DNA of 18,956 bases, from NCBI GenBank assembly GCA_031554275.1, contig JAVBKB010000171.1:1-18956 (forward strand). The letters run 5' to 3'. Within the stretch, counting starts at the first letter, position 1, and every line of letters starts with the position of its first letter. The notes beneath the pieces are model-generated. The model worked only from the letters and a program-made list of their open reading frames with translations, did no database searches and was not told the DNA's origin. Of this stretch, positions 7,483 to 15,700 are shown one piece after another. This stretch comes from JAVBKB01 sp031554275 (GTDB lineage Bacteria; Bacillota; Bacilli; JARBTR01). The translations under genes and the position numbers were made by a program.

Positions 7483-8589
7483 ATGAGTGAGCAACTAGAT
7501 TTGAGTAAATATGCCGTAAGAACGGATTTGGCAATTGAGGCAAGAGAGCTGGCGGCGGAACAAGCTGGTGGGAAAGTTGAAGAAATTGATGGTGTAATTT
7601 ATCAAGAAGATGTAATTGATGGCATCACAGTAAGTACAGTTGAAGTTCATAAACAAGGCGAGAAAAGTATCGGGAAGAAACCAGGATTGTATATCACAAT
7701 CGAAGCACAAGGTATTCGTGAAAATGATACTGAATTGCAAATGAAGACGGAGAGGGTTTTTACAACCCAGATTTCAAGATTACTGGACCATCTTAAACTT
7801 GCCAAGGATTCTTCTTGTCTGGTTGTTGGTCTTGGCAACTGGAATGTGACACCTGATGCCATTGGGCCAACAGTTGTCGAAAATGTGATGGTGACAAGTC
7901 ATCTATTTAAATTACAACCAGAAAAGGTTAGTGAAGGGTTTCGTTCTGTTAGCGCAATCAGTCCTGGCGTAATGGGGACTACTGGCTTGGAAACAAGCGA
8001 TATCATTATTGGAGTAGTGGGAAAGGCGAAACCAGATTTTGTTGTCGTTGTAGATGCACTAGCAGCACGTTCCATTGAGCGGGTGAATACTTCGATTCAA
8101 ATGACTGATACTGGGATCCATCCAGGGTCTGGTGTAGGTAATAAGCGCAAAGAGATTTCGCTTGAAACTCTGGGTATCCCAGTCATATCAATTGGTGTCC
8201 CAACAGTAGTCGATGCAGTATCGATAACTAGTGACACAATTGACTTCATGCTCAAGCACTTTGGTAGAGAAATGCGCGATGGGAATAAACCATCTCGCTC
8301 ACTTGTTCCAGCTGGAATGCGTTTTGGTGAGAAAAGAGTTTTGAATGACGATGACATGCCAGATGAAGAAGGTAAAAAGTTGTTTCTGGGCGTTGTTGGC
8401 ACATTGTCTGATGAAGAAAAAAGGCAGCTTATCTTTGAAGTGCTGTCACCTCTTGGGCACAATTTAATGGTGACACCAAAAGAGGTAGATGATGTCATAG
8501 AAGATATGTCTAATCTAATTGCTAGTGGTTTAAACGCAGCTTTACATGGGGCAGTTAACCAAGAGAATACAGGTGACTACACACATTAA
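7483..8589 (+). CDS. gpr: Germination protease GPR (aspartic-type, family A25)
   Basis: GPR is made in the forespore as an inactive zymogen. After removal of a short N-terminal propeptide it cleaves small acid-soluble spore proteins early in germination. The N-terminus contains LDLSKYAVRTDLAIEA, and the RTDLA segment matches the propeptide region of known GPRs. The core has SCLVVGLGNWNVTPDAIGP, VMGTTGLETSDII, FVVVVDALAARSIERVNTSI and TDTGIHPGSGVGNKRKE, all conserved in the family and including the region of the proposed catalytic aspartates. The length of 368 residues is normal. An in-frame TTG lies just upstream at 7480, but AAGGAG (7470-7475) sits 7 bases before ATG 7483, so I choose the ATG. 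It heads the gpr-spoIIP-yqxA-like block and lies divergently from rpsT. No clear terminator follows, so read-through into spoIIP is likely. Confidence 0.95.
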   Translation: MSEQLDLSKYAVRTDLAIEARELAAEQAGGKVEEIDGVIYQEDVIDGITVSTVEVHKQGEKSIGKKPGLYITIEAQGIRENDTELQMKTERVFTTQISRLLDHLKLAKDSSCLVVGLGNWNVTPDAIGPTVVENVMVTSHLFKLQPEKVSEGFRSVSAISPGVMGTTGLETSDIIIGVVGKAKPDFVVVVDALAARSIERVNTSIQMTDTGIHPGSGVGNKRKEISLETLGIPVISIGVPTVVDAVSITSDTIDFMLKHFGREMRDGNKPSRSLVPAGMRFGEKRVLNDDDMPDEEGKKLFLGVVGTLSDEEKRQLIFEVLSPLGHNLMVTPKEVDDVIEDMSNLIASGLNAALHGAVNQENTGDYTH

Positions 8590-8605
8590 TTCCTAGGTCT
8601 TCTTG

Positions 8606-8635
8606 CGATATTTACCTAATAAGTCTTTATAAAAT
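8606..8635 (+). promoter_or_regulatory. Possible sigma-E-type promoter of spoIIP
   Basis: ATATT (8608-8612) resembles the 3' part of the sigma-E -35 element. After 15 bases, TATAAAAT (8628-8635) agrees with the -10 pattern CATACANT except at the first and fifth bases. The start would fall near 8643, about 60 bases before spoIIP. In B. subtilis spoIIP is under mother-cell sigma-E control with read-through from gpr, so a promoter is expected here, but the match is modest. Confidence 0.3.
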
Positions 8636-8704
8636 GAATACATAGTTCTATCATCTCTCTTATTTTCATATCCTTTACTAGATTTGAAAATAGGAGTTTT
8701 TTTA

Positions 8705-9883
8705 ATGGAGTTCATTTCTAGACTACGTACGGGTTTCAAACAGATTAGGAAAATAATCACTTACTGGATCAGTGCTGTCTGCATATTATTCTTGCTAATT
8801 GCCTTTATTTCGAACGCATCATTTGCTACTCGGTTTAGTATTGATTCTATTAAAGATGTCGTTAATAAAGTTTCCAGTGATAGTTATTATCAAATTGTTT
8901 CAACAGAAAACGCTTACTTTAAGTTGACGGCACCTGAGCTATCAACAAAGGGCATTCTGACATTTAACAGCTTATTACAAATTACAACAAATGTCGTATT
9001 TAACGATCATCGAAGCCTCTTGGGAAATGAGTTACCAGGTTTCAACCTGTTTGACAGCAAAATTCTTGTTGCAGGAGAGGGAACAAATTATACAAATATG
9101 CCATTCGAATCCTCACCTCCTGATGAGACGTTTGCAAAGACCAGTGAAGCGGTTGAAAACATTACGCCTCCGGTGACTGAGACCCCACCATCAACAGAGA
9201 CACCAAGTTTAAGGACTAATGGAGAGGTTGTGCATTTGTATTTTACCCATACCAGAGAGTCCTACTTACCACAATTGGGGACAACTGATCCGAATTTAGC
9301 GCAGAATACTCAATTCAATGTCATCAATGTTGGTGAGATGTTGGCAAGCAGTTTGCAATCAAAGGGGATTGGTACGTCAATTGACAAGACAGACGTCGTC
9401 ACAAGACTTCTTGAGAAAAAATTAAAATACGCTAGTTCTTATCAAGAATCACGACTTTTGGTACAAGAGGCAATTGCAAACAACAAGAACCTTCAGTACT
9501 TTATTGATGTTCATCGGGATTCACAACGAAAGAAGGTAACAACCATTGAAAAAGATGGTTTAGGATATGCGAAAATCGCCTTTGTCATTGGTGGAGAAAA
9601 CCCGAATTACGAACAGAACATGGCGCTAGCAAATGCGATTCATCAAAAGCTAAATGCTCTTCAACCAGGACTTTCGCGAGGTGTGTTCGCAAAAAGCGGA
9701 AAAGGAACGAATGGCAAGTACAACCAGGATCTGTCAACAAAAGCAATGTTAATTGAGGTAGGTGGCGTTGACAACACAGTTGACGAATTGAATCGCAGTA
9801 TGGCTGTTTTTGCTGAGGCATTTAGTGAGTACTATTGGCAAGCAGAAGCGGTGCAAGGAACTAACACTCCATCACCACAGTAA
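8705..9883 (+). CDS. spoIIP: Stage II sporulation protein P (engulfment peptidoglycan hydrolase)
   Basis: SpoIIP works with SpoIID and SpoIIM in the mother-cell membrane, cutting septal peptidoglycan (amidase and endopeptidase activities) so that engulfment can proceed. Residues about 20-42 form one transmembrane anchor (WISAVCILFLLIAFISNASF). A low-complexity P/T/E-rich linker is at about 140-165. The catalytic domain runs from about 175 to 385. Its motifs are HLYFTHTRESYLP (His182), YFIDVHRDSQRKK (His270) and AMLIEVGGVDN (Glu351), which fit the zinc-ligand positions of amidase-like folds. An in-frame TTG at 8684 exists, but TAGGAG (8691-8696) lies inside that extension and is 8 bases from ATG 8705, so the ATG is the start. 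The product has 392 residues. It follows gpr by 115 bases. Confidence 0.93.
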   Translation: MEFISRLRTGFKQIRKIITYWISAVCILFLLIAFISNASFATRFSIDSIKDVVNKVSSDSYYQIVSTENAYFKLTAPELSTKGILTFNSLLQITTNVVFNDHRSLLGNELPGFNLFDSKILVAGEGTNYTNMPFESSPPDETFAKTSEAVENITPPVTETPPSTETPSLRTNGEVVHLYFTHTRESYLPQLGTTDPNLAQNTQFNVINVGEMLASSLQSKGIGTSIDKTDVVTRLLEKKLKYASSYQESRLLVQEAIANNKNLQYFIDVHRDSQRKKVTTIEKDGLGYAKIAFVIGGENPNYEQNMALANAIHQKLNALQPGLSRGVFAKSGKGTNGKYNQDLSTKAMLIEVGGVDNTVDELNRSMAVFAEAFSEYYWQAEAVQGTNTPSPQ

Positions 9884-9926
9884 AATATAATTTTCAAAAA
9901 ATCGAACCAAAGAGGGGTAGAAGAAA

Positions 9927-10217
9927 TTGAAGCGAGTGCTGTTGGTACTAGTTGTTATAAGTTGTGCGATTTTGTATTGTGTGGTATTTGGAATGCAAGT
10001 TCAAAACTCAGCAACGAATACGATTGAAGAACAAACTGTCAATAGTCATAAAACAGATGCACCAAAGAAAAATCTCGAGACACAAGAGGTAGCAGAAGTC
10101 TTTGCAGCTGATACTGCTGAAAATGAGAGCGACTCTAACTATCTGTCACAGCTTGGTAGAAATCTCGATCAAAAGCTATCGAGTTCGCTAGTTAAATTAC
10201 TCTCGTTTCTAGAGTAA
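9927..10217 (+). CDS. yqxA: YqxA-like small membrane protein (DUF3679-like)
   Basis: This 96-residue protein has one N-terminal membrane segment (VLLVLVVISCAILYCVVFG) followed by MQVQNSA and a polar, acidic tail outside or inside the membrane. In Bacillus the gene between spoIIP and lepA is yqxA. That family also begins MKR plus a hydrophobic segment ending in a GMQ-type motif, so I assign it by position and N-terminus. The tail itself is not recognisable. The start is TTG at 9927 with GAGGGG (9912-9917) 9 bases upstream; the first in-frame ATG is only at residue 23, inside the membrane segment. It lies 43 bases after spoIIP without a terminator, so it is probably co-transcribed during sporulation. 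Its function is unknown. Confidence 0.6.
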   Translation: MKRVLLVLVVISCAILYCVVFGMQVQNSATNTIEEQTVNSHKTDAPKKNLETQEVAEVFAADTAENESDSNYLSQLGRNLDQKLSSSLVKLLSFLE

Positions 10218-10292
10218 TCCTGATTATCGTTAGTAATGCAACTTGAAACTCCCGATAAAACTGTACTGTAATTCAATTATGTTTATGTTCCG

Positions 10293-10335
10293 GAAAACTT
10301 TGTGTTCTCTTTGTTAGAAAACTTTGTGTTCTCTT
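10293..10335 (+). repeat. Two 19-bp direct repeats, period 24 bp, upstream of lepA
   Basis: GAAAACTTTGTGTTCTCTT occurs at 10293-10311 and again, identically, at 10317-10335, separated by TGTTA. The second copy ends 5 bases before the candidate -35 box of lepA. Two identical sites about two helical turns apart suggest either a recent slippage duplication or a double binding site on one face of the DNA. Confidence 0.8.
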
Positions 10336-10339
10336 CTCA

Positions 10340-10369
10340 TTGCTTACTACTAAATGCTTCTGTTATAAT
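10340..10369 (+). promoter_or_regulatory. Sigma-A promoter of lepA with extended -10
   Basis: TTGCTT (10340-10345) is followed after 18 bases by a perfect TATAAT (10364-10369), with TG one base before it (10361-10362). Transcription would start near 10376, leaving a leader of about 57 bases. This suggests vegetative expression of lepA independent of the sporulation genes upstream. Confidence 0.7.
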
Positions 10370-10398
10370 CAAGTTTAGGCTGAAAATTCAGAGGTTTA

Positions 10399-10417
10399 TT
10401 GAGTAGACGCTACTCAA
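10399..10417 (+). promoter_or_regulatory. Hairpin in the lepA leader next to the ribosome binding site
   Basis: TTGAGTAG (10399-10406) and CTACTCAA (10410-10417) form a perfect 8-bp stem with a 3-base loop. It ends 3 bases before the GGGGTGA ribosome binding site (10421-10427). No T-run follows, so it is not a terminator. It may stabilise the mRNA or modulate initiation. Confidence 0.5.
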
Positions 10418-10432
10418 ATTGGGGTGAATGAT

Positions 10433-12262
10433 ATGAACAATGAAGAAAGACTTGAGAGACAAAGTAGAATAAGAAACTTTTCAATTATTGCTCACATAGA
10501 TCATGGTAAATCAACACTAGCTGATAGAATTTTGGAGCAGACAAATGCACTGACTGCTCGTGAGATGAAAGATCAACTTCTGGATTCCATGGATTTAGAG
10601 CGCGAGCGAGGAATTACCATCAAACTTAATGCAGTCCAGCTGAAATACAATGCTAAAGATGGTAAAGAGTATATATATCATCTAATTGATACACCTGGTC
10701 ATGTAGACTTTACATATGAAGTTTCGCGTAGCTTGGCGGCATGTGAAGGTGCAATTCTTGTTGTCGATGCCGCACAGGGGATCGAAGCGCAGACTTTAGC
10801 GAATGTTTATCTTGCATTAGACAATAATTTAGAAATTTTACCGATTATTAATAAAATTGACTTGCCAAGTGCTGATCCCGAGCGAGTGCGGCAAGAAATT
10901 GAAGATGTGATTGGATTAGATGCATCTGAAGCAGTGCTCACATCTGCAAAAACTGGCGTAGGCATTGAAGAAATTTTGGAGCAAGTCGCAAAGAAGGTGC
11001 CAGCTCCAACCGGTGACCCGAACGGACCACTTAAAGCACTGATTTTTGATTCATTATATGATGCATACCGTGGTGTAGTTGTTTACATTCGAGTAGTAGA
11101 GGGCACTGTTAAACCGGGTGATATGATTCGGATGATTGCAACTGGCAAGGAGTTTGAAGTTCTTGAGGTAGGTGTTTTCACTCCTAAACCAACGCAGCTT
11201 ACTGAGCTAACTGTTGGAGATGTTGGCTTCTTAACAGCTGCCATCAAAAATGTTGGCGACACCCGTGTTGGTGACACAATTACAAATGTAAAGAATGGTT
11301 CAAATGATCCTTTACCTGGCTATCGTAAACTGAATCCAATGGTATATTGTGGTGTCTATCCAATTGATTCTGCGAAATTTAATGATTTGAGGGAAGCCTT
11401 AGAAAAGCTACAGTTGAATGACTCCGCGTTGCAGTTCGATGCAGAATCATCCCAAGCGCTTGGATTTGGCTTCCGTTGTGGATTTCTAGGCTTACTTCAT
11501 ATGGATGTAATTCAAGAGCGGATCGAACGTGAATTTAAGATCGACTTAATTACCACAGCGCCAAGTGTAATTTATAAGGTGACGCAAACGGATGGTGCTG
11601 AAATCCAGATTGATAATCCATCTAATATGCCTGATCCACAGAAAATCGATTTCATTGAGGAACCGTATGTGAAAGCAACAATTATGGTTCCAAATGATTA
11701 TGTTGGTGCAATCATGGAGCTTTGTCAGTTCAAAAGAGGTATTTTTGGTGACATGCAGTATTTAGATGAAAACCGTGTCACAATTATCTATGAGATCCCA
11801 CTTGCGGAAATCGTTTATGACTTCTTTGATCAGTTGAAATCTAGCACAAAAGGTTACGCTTCATTTGATTATGAGCTAATTGGCTATAAGCAATCACAAC
11901 TATGGAAAATGGAAATCTTGTTGAATAATGAGAAAGTGGATGCACTTAGTTTCATTGTGCATAGAGATTTTGCTCATTCTCGTGGACGGATCATCGTTGA
12001 AAAGCTGAAAGAGCTGATTCCTCGTCAAATGTTTGAAGTGCCAATTCAAGCTGCTGTCGGAAACAAAATCATGGCGCGCTCAACAATTAAAGCACTACGA
12101 AAGAACGTGTTAGCGAAATGTTACGGTGGAGATATTTCTCGAAAAAAGAAACTGCTTGAAAAGCAGAAAGAAGGCAAGAAGCGGATGAAGCAGATTGGCT
12201 CTGTGGATGTACCGCAAGAAGCCTTTATGGCAGTGCTGAATTTGGATGAACAGAAGAAATAG
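10433..12262 (+). CDS. lepA: Elongation factor 4 (ribosome back-translocase GTPase LepA)
   Basis: LepA is a translational GTPase that binds the ribosome and acts on stalled or mistranslocated complexes. The GTPase motifs are complete: AHIDHGKST (residues 20-28), RERGITIK, DTPGH, NKIDLPSA and SAKTG. The elongation-factor domains II, III and V follow, then the LepA-specific C-terminal domain, with ALRKNVLAKCYGGDISRKKK and KEGKKRMKQIG near the end. The length is 609 residues, normal for the family. A GTG at 10424 also opens the frame, but it lies inside the GGGGTGA ribosome binding site (10421-10427), so ATG 10433 is the start. The gene has its own promoter and a strong terminator, so it is probably monocistronic here, unlike the lepA-hemW arrangement common in Bacillota. 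Confidence 0.96.
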   Translation: MNNEERLERQSRIRNFSIIAHIDHGKSTLADRILEQTNALTAREMKDQLLDSMDLERERGITIKLNAVQLKYNAKDGKEYIYHLIDTPGHVDFTYEVSRSLAACEGAILVVDAAQGIEAQTLANVYLALDNNLEILPIINKIDLPSADPERVRQEIEDVIGLDASEAVLTSAKTGVGIEEILEQVAKKVPAPTGDPNGPLKALIFDSLYDAYRGVVVYIRVVEGTVKPGDMIRMIATGKEFEVLEVGVFTPKPTQLTELTVGDVGFLTAAIKNVGDTRVGDTITNVKNGSNDPLPGYRKLNPMVYCGVYPIDSAKFNDLREALEKLQLNDSALQFDAESSQALGFGFRCGFLGLLHMDVIQERIEREFKIDLITTAPSVIYKVTQTDGAEIQIDNPSNMPDPQKIDFIEEPYVKATIMVPNDYVGAIMELCQFKRGIFGDMQYLDENRVTIIYEIPLAEIVYDFFDQLKSSTKGYASFDYELIGYKQSQLWKMEILLNNEKVDALSFIVHRDFAHSRGRIIVEKLKELIPRQMFEVPIQAAVGNKIMARSTIKALRKNVLAKCYGGDISRKKKLLEKQKEGKKRMKQIGSVDVPQEAFMAVLNLDEQKK

Positions 12263-12310
12263 TAGTCAGAGTTTAGGGGAGTTTTTTGTTTCAAACATAG
12301 TACTAACTAG

Positions 12311-12356
12311 ATGATTTGCCCACTGTTGTTTTTCGCAGAGGGCAAATCATTTTTTT
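12311..12356 (+). terminator. Strong Rho-independent terminator after lepA
   Basis: ATGATTTGCCC (12311-12321) pairs perfectly with GGGCAAATCAT (12340-12350), and an inner CTG/CAG pairing is possible. Six T follow at 12351-12356. It lies about 50 bases after the lepA stop codon. Confidence 0.92.
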
Positions 12357-12409
12357 CTAAGGCTTTTAAACCAGTTTCAAACAAGTCAACATTCATAATA
12401 GAATTCAAA

Positions 12410-12670
12410 CTATTGCTCATTTACAAGTCCTGTTTGACGCAAATCATCCGATTTATTACCTATGTTTTTCACTTTAGCTGGGATTAGTCGTCCATCGCTA
12501 GGATTATAGTCATCTACTGTTCCTCGAAGTAAGCTAAGTTGAGCAGGGCCTTCCCATTCAATATTCACTATACCAGCAGTTACTAGTGCTTCCTTATTCG
12601 CAAAATCTGTGAAAAATGCAAATGTTCCACCTAGCATTAAAAGGTGCTTTTTTTTGTTCTTGGGTTGCAA
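12410..12670 (-). pseudogene. Remnant of a SipW-dependent (TasA/CalY-like) secreted protein
   Basis: The 86-codon frame contains LMLGGTFAFFTDFANKEALV, which resembles the end of a SipW-type signal peptide and the start of the mature protein in the TasA/camelysin group (usual pattern GGTxAYFTD...). The segments AGIVNIEWEG and PAKVKNIGNKSDD fit early mature-region strands of that group. The usual hydrophobic core before GGTFAFF is almost entirely missing: the frame begins at a TTG just after a TGA and has only a lysine-rich stretch and about four hydrophobic residues. The frame stops after about 86 codons, where family members are usually about 180-260 residues, and I see no continuation in the next frames. 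I see no ribosome binding site. A decayed or truncated gene is most likely; a short novel peptide is the alternative. Confidence 0.5.
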
Positions 12671-12691
12671 TATTCAGTAACAAAAATTTCT

Positions 12692-12720
12692 TTCTTTTAC
12701 TAGCTTAATAGGTTTATAAT
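12692..12720 (+). promoter_or_regulatory. Candidate promoter of the giant secreted protein
   Basis: A perfect TATAAT lies at 12715-12720, with a weak TTCTTT (12692-12697) 17 bases upstream. The start would be near 12727, about 30 bases before the ATG. The weak -35 suggests an activator or low basal expression. Confidence 0.45.
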
Positions 12721-12756
12721 TATGGATAAGTTATTTGTATTTATTGGAGGGAAATC

Positions 12757-15700
12757 ATGAAAATATTTAGGAAAATTTTTATTTGCACTATTATTAGTTT
12801 ACTTCTCTTTTCACTTGTTCAAGGTGCATTACCAACCACTGTTGCCAATGCAAACGGCAATACAGTTGTTACCGAACCAAGTGTAAGCACAACAAATGAG
12901 CCAATACCAGACGTTGAGCAAGTATCTGAAGGTGCTGTTACAAGTGAGGAAAATTCATTAGAAAAGCAACGACAAAAGTATGGTACAGGCTTGCTTCTCG
13001 ATAATATTGAACCTGTCCTATCTAGAACATTATTGAGAAATGCCTATACCCCCGCGAGTGTTGATTTAAGCAGAGATAAATACTTCCCTAAAATAGGTGA
13101 CCAAGGTTCAATTGGTTCTTGTAATGCATTTGCTTCAACTTACTACCACTACACCTATGAGGCATCCAAGTTAAACAACATAGATGTGAAAAACAACCCT
13201 GGACTCGGATATTCACCTAAGTGGACTTATAACTATATCAATATGGGACAAAATATCGGATCCTATCCAAGCGACGCCTATAATCTTTTGAAAAATCACG
13301 GAGCAGCCACATTGGCAGATGTACCATACATAGGCGATGCTTCTAATTCAAAAAACTACCTAGAGTGGCCAAATAATAAAGAGATTATGAGAAAGGCGTT
13401 ATCAACAAGAATTTCGTCATGGTCAAAACTGTGTTTTGCTGATTCTAAAACTGAAACACCCATTACCTCTTTTGATGATCCTGATTTAGATGTTTTGAAA
13501 CAGTCTCTAAACAATAAACACCCTTTTACGATTTCATCTTATACTGGATGGATAACCGTTATGACGGATAAGGGTGAGGCAGCCATCGCCACGGATAGCG
13601 AAGCTGGTTTTTCCGGAAATCATGCGATGTGCGTTGTTGGCTACGACGATTCAATCAGCTATGATCTTAATGGGAATGGTTTCATTGAACCCTTTGAAAA
13701 GGGGGCCTTCAAAGTAGCAAATTCTTGGGATACCAATTTTGCTAATGGCGGTTTCATTTGGTTTATGTATGATTCCCTCAATAAAAAATCGAATGTACCA
13801 AATCTAAACTTTCCTAGTCGGATGCCATGTCTAATTGACTACGTGTATTACACAATTGAGGTAGCCAATTACACCCCTCAAGTCATTGCAGAAGTGACTT
13901 TAAATCATGCTGACCGTTCAGATTTAAGAATTTCATATGGAGAATGGGACGAACTTTCTCAATCAGAACAGAACGTGAAGTATGCAACATTTTTCGAAAA
14001 CCAATTAAATCCATTATCTTTTAATGGATCATCTCCTGCAAATCAAGATATTGACTTGCTTTTTGATATATATGATAGGGATATTCCCGATTTACAAAAC
14101 AAAAATTGGTTTGTACAAGTTAACGATAAAAAACTAAATCAGAATAGTGCAAGTGTTAAATCAGTCAGCATTTTCAAAAAAGGACAACTTGTCTTTCAAC
14201 AAACACCGTTCGATTCAGTGAATGGCTCTGGGAAAATCTATTCAAACACTATTATTAACGAAATCCCAATTACAACTATTCAAGCAACTGAAAGCCAGAT
14301 ATCATTAGAAACTGGTGAGTCAAAACAAATTAAGCTGAACATCAGCCCTAACAATGCAAACCAGTCATTGATTTGGGAAGCAGGTAAACCAGACATTGTA
14401 ACAGTTGATCAAAATGGTGTAGTCACTGCTAAGGGATCTGGCAAAGCCTCAGTATATGGACATACAAAAGATTGGAGCAAGCAAGTTTATATTGATGTGG
14501 TAGTGAATAAAAGTAAACTAGCAACAAGTGTAAATTTAAACAAACAAACTACTTCTCTTTCTGTAGGTCAGGAGGACACGCTTATTGCAACACTTACTCC
14601 TTCCAATACTACTGATAGTCTGTTTTGGTATTCAGATAACCCGAGCCTTGTTTCTGTCGATGCAAACGGTCACATTACAGCTCTTCAATCTGGAAAAACA
14701 TCTATTCGAGCTGAAGCGAAAAACGGAACCGTCCGCGCTACTTGCCAAGTGACTGTAGCTGGTCCAGCGGTACCGATTCAATCAATCTCTCTAAAAGGAA
14801 ACTACTCAACTTCAAACTTTGAAAAATTACAAATTGGAGAAAGTGATACGCTTCAAGTGATAGTCACGCCCTCAAATGCAAGTATGAATACATTAAAATG
14901 GGTTTCAACTGTTCCTACTATTGCTTCTGTTGATCAAACTGGTAAAGTGACAATGAAAGCGGATGGACGAGGTGTCATCTATGCATACGCAACAGATGGA
15001 AGCGGAACTTATGCAGTCTACTATGTATATACAGGAGACATTTCCTCCACTTCTCTAAAACTGAATAAAAAAACTGCTGAGTTGGCTGTGGGTCAAAGCG
15101 AAACTTTTACGCCAACCATCTTACCTAGCAATGTTAGTAAAAAAACAGTTAGCTGGGTTGTTTCAGGCTACAATGAAATCGGCTCACTTGAAGAGGGCTT
15201 TGATATATCCTGTGCAAAGGTAGATGAAAACGGCACTGTCACAGCAAAGGCACCTGGTACTATAACATTGAAGTGCATAACAAATGAAGGATCCAAACGG
15301 CAAGCGACATGTCAAATAACGGTCACAGGAACGACAGTTGCATTAAATAGCCTATCGCTCAAGACAGCCACAACAATTGGTGTCGGCGGAACAGAAGCAT
15401 TGCAACCAATTTTCAACCCAATTGATACAACTTACAAATCAGTTTTATGGAAATCAAGTGACACACAGGTAGCTACTGTGGACATAAATGGTGTTGTCCA
15501 AGGTCTCAAACCAGGTACGGCAGTGATTACCGTGCAAAATAACACTCAAACAAAAAGTTCAACATGCCTCGTCACGGTTACTAATACAAACATCCCTGTG
15601 ACATCAATTGTAGTTTCACCAAAAACAATTTTAACAACAGTGGGTAATAGCATTGTACTAATGCCTAAAGTGAATCCCGTTGAGGCCTCTAATAAAAAAA

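Larger units (their letters stand above)
12263..12756. other. Intergenic region lepA to giant surface protein
   Basis: This stretch of about 494 bases holds the lepA terminator, a minus-strand remnant of a SipW-type secreted protein (12410-12670) and the promoter region of the giant protein. Nothing resembling hemW, which often follows lepA, is visible. Confidence 0.7.

Noticed and set aside
8097..8498. 133-codon minus-strand open frame inside gpr
   Set aside because: It lies entirely within a clearly conserved gpr reading frame, is serine/proline-rich as expected for an antisense shadow, and has no upstream ribosome binding site.
9585..9821. 78-codon minus-strand frame inside spoIIP
   Set aside because: It overlaps the conserved catalytic domain of spoIIP and has no family features or start signals.
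10224..10258. TTATCG/CGATAA pair after the yqxA-like gene as a terminator
   Set aside because: The stem is only 6 bp, AT-rich, with a 23-base loop and no T-run.
10293..10335. Two direct repeats as a mini CRISPR array
   Set aside because: Only two copies with a 5-base gap, no spacer-sized interval and no cas genes nearby.
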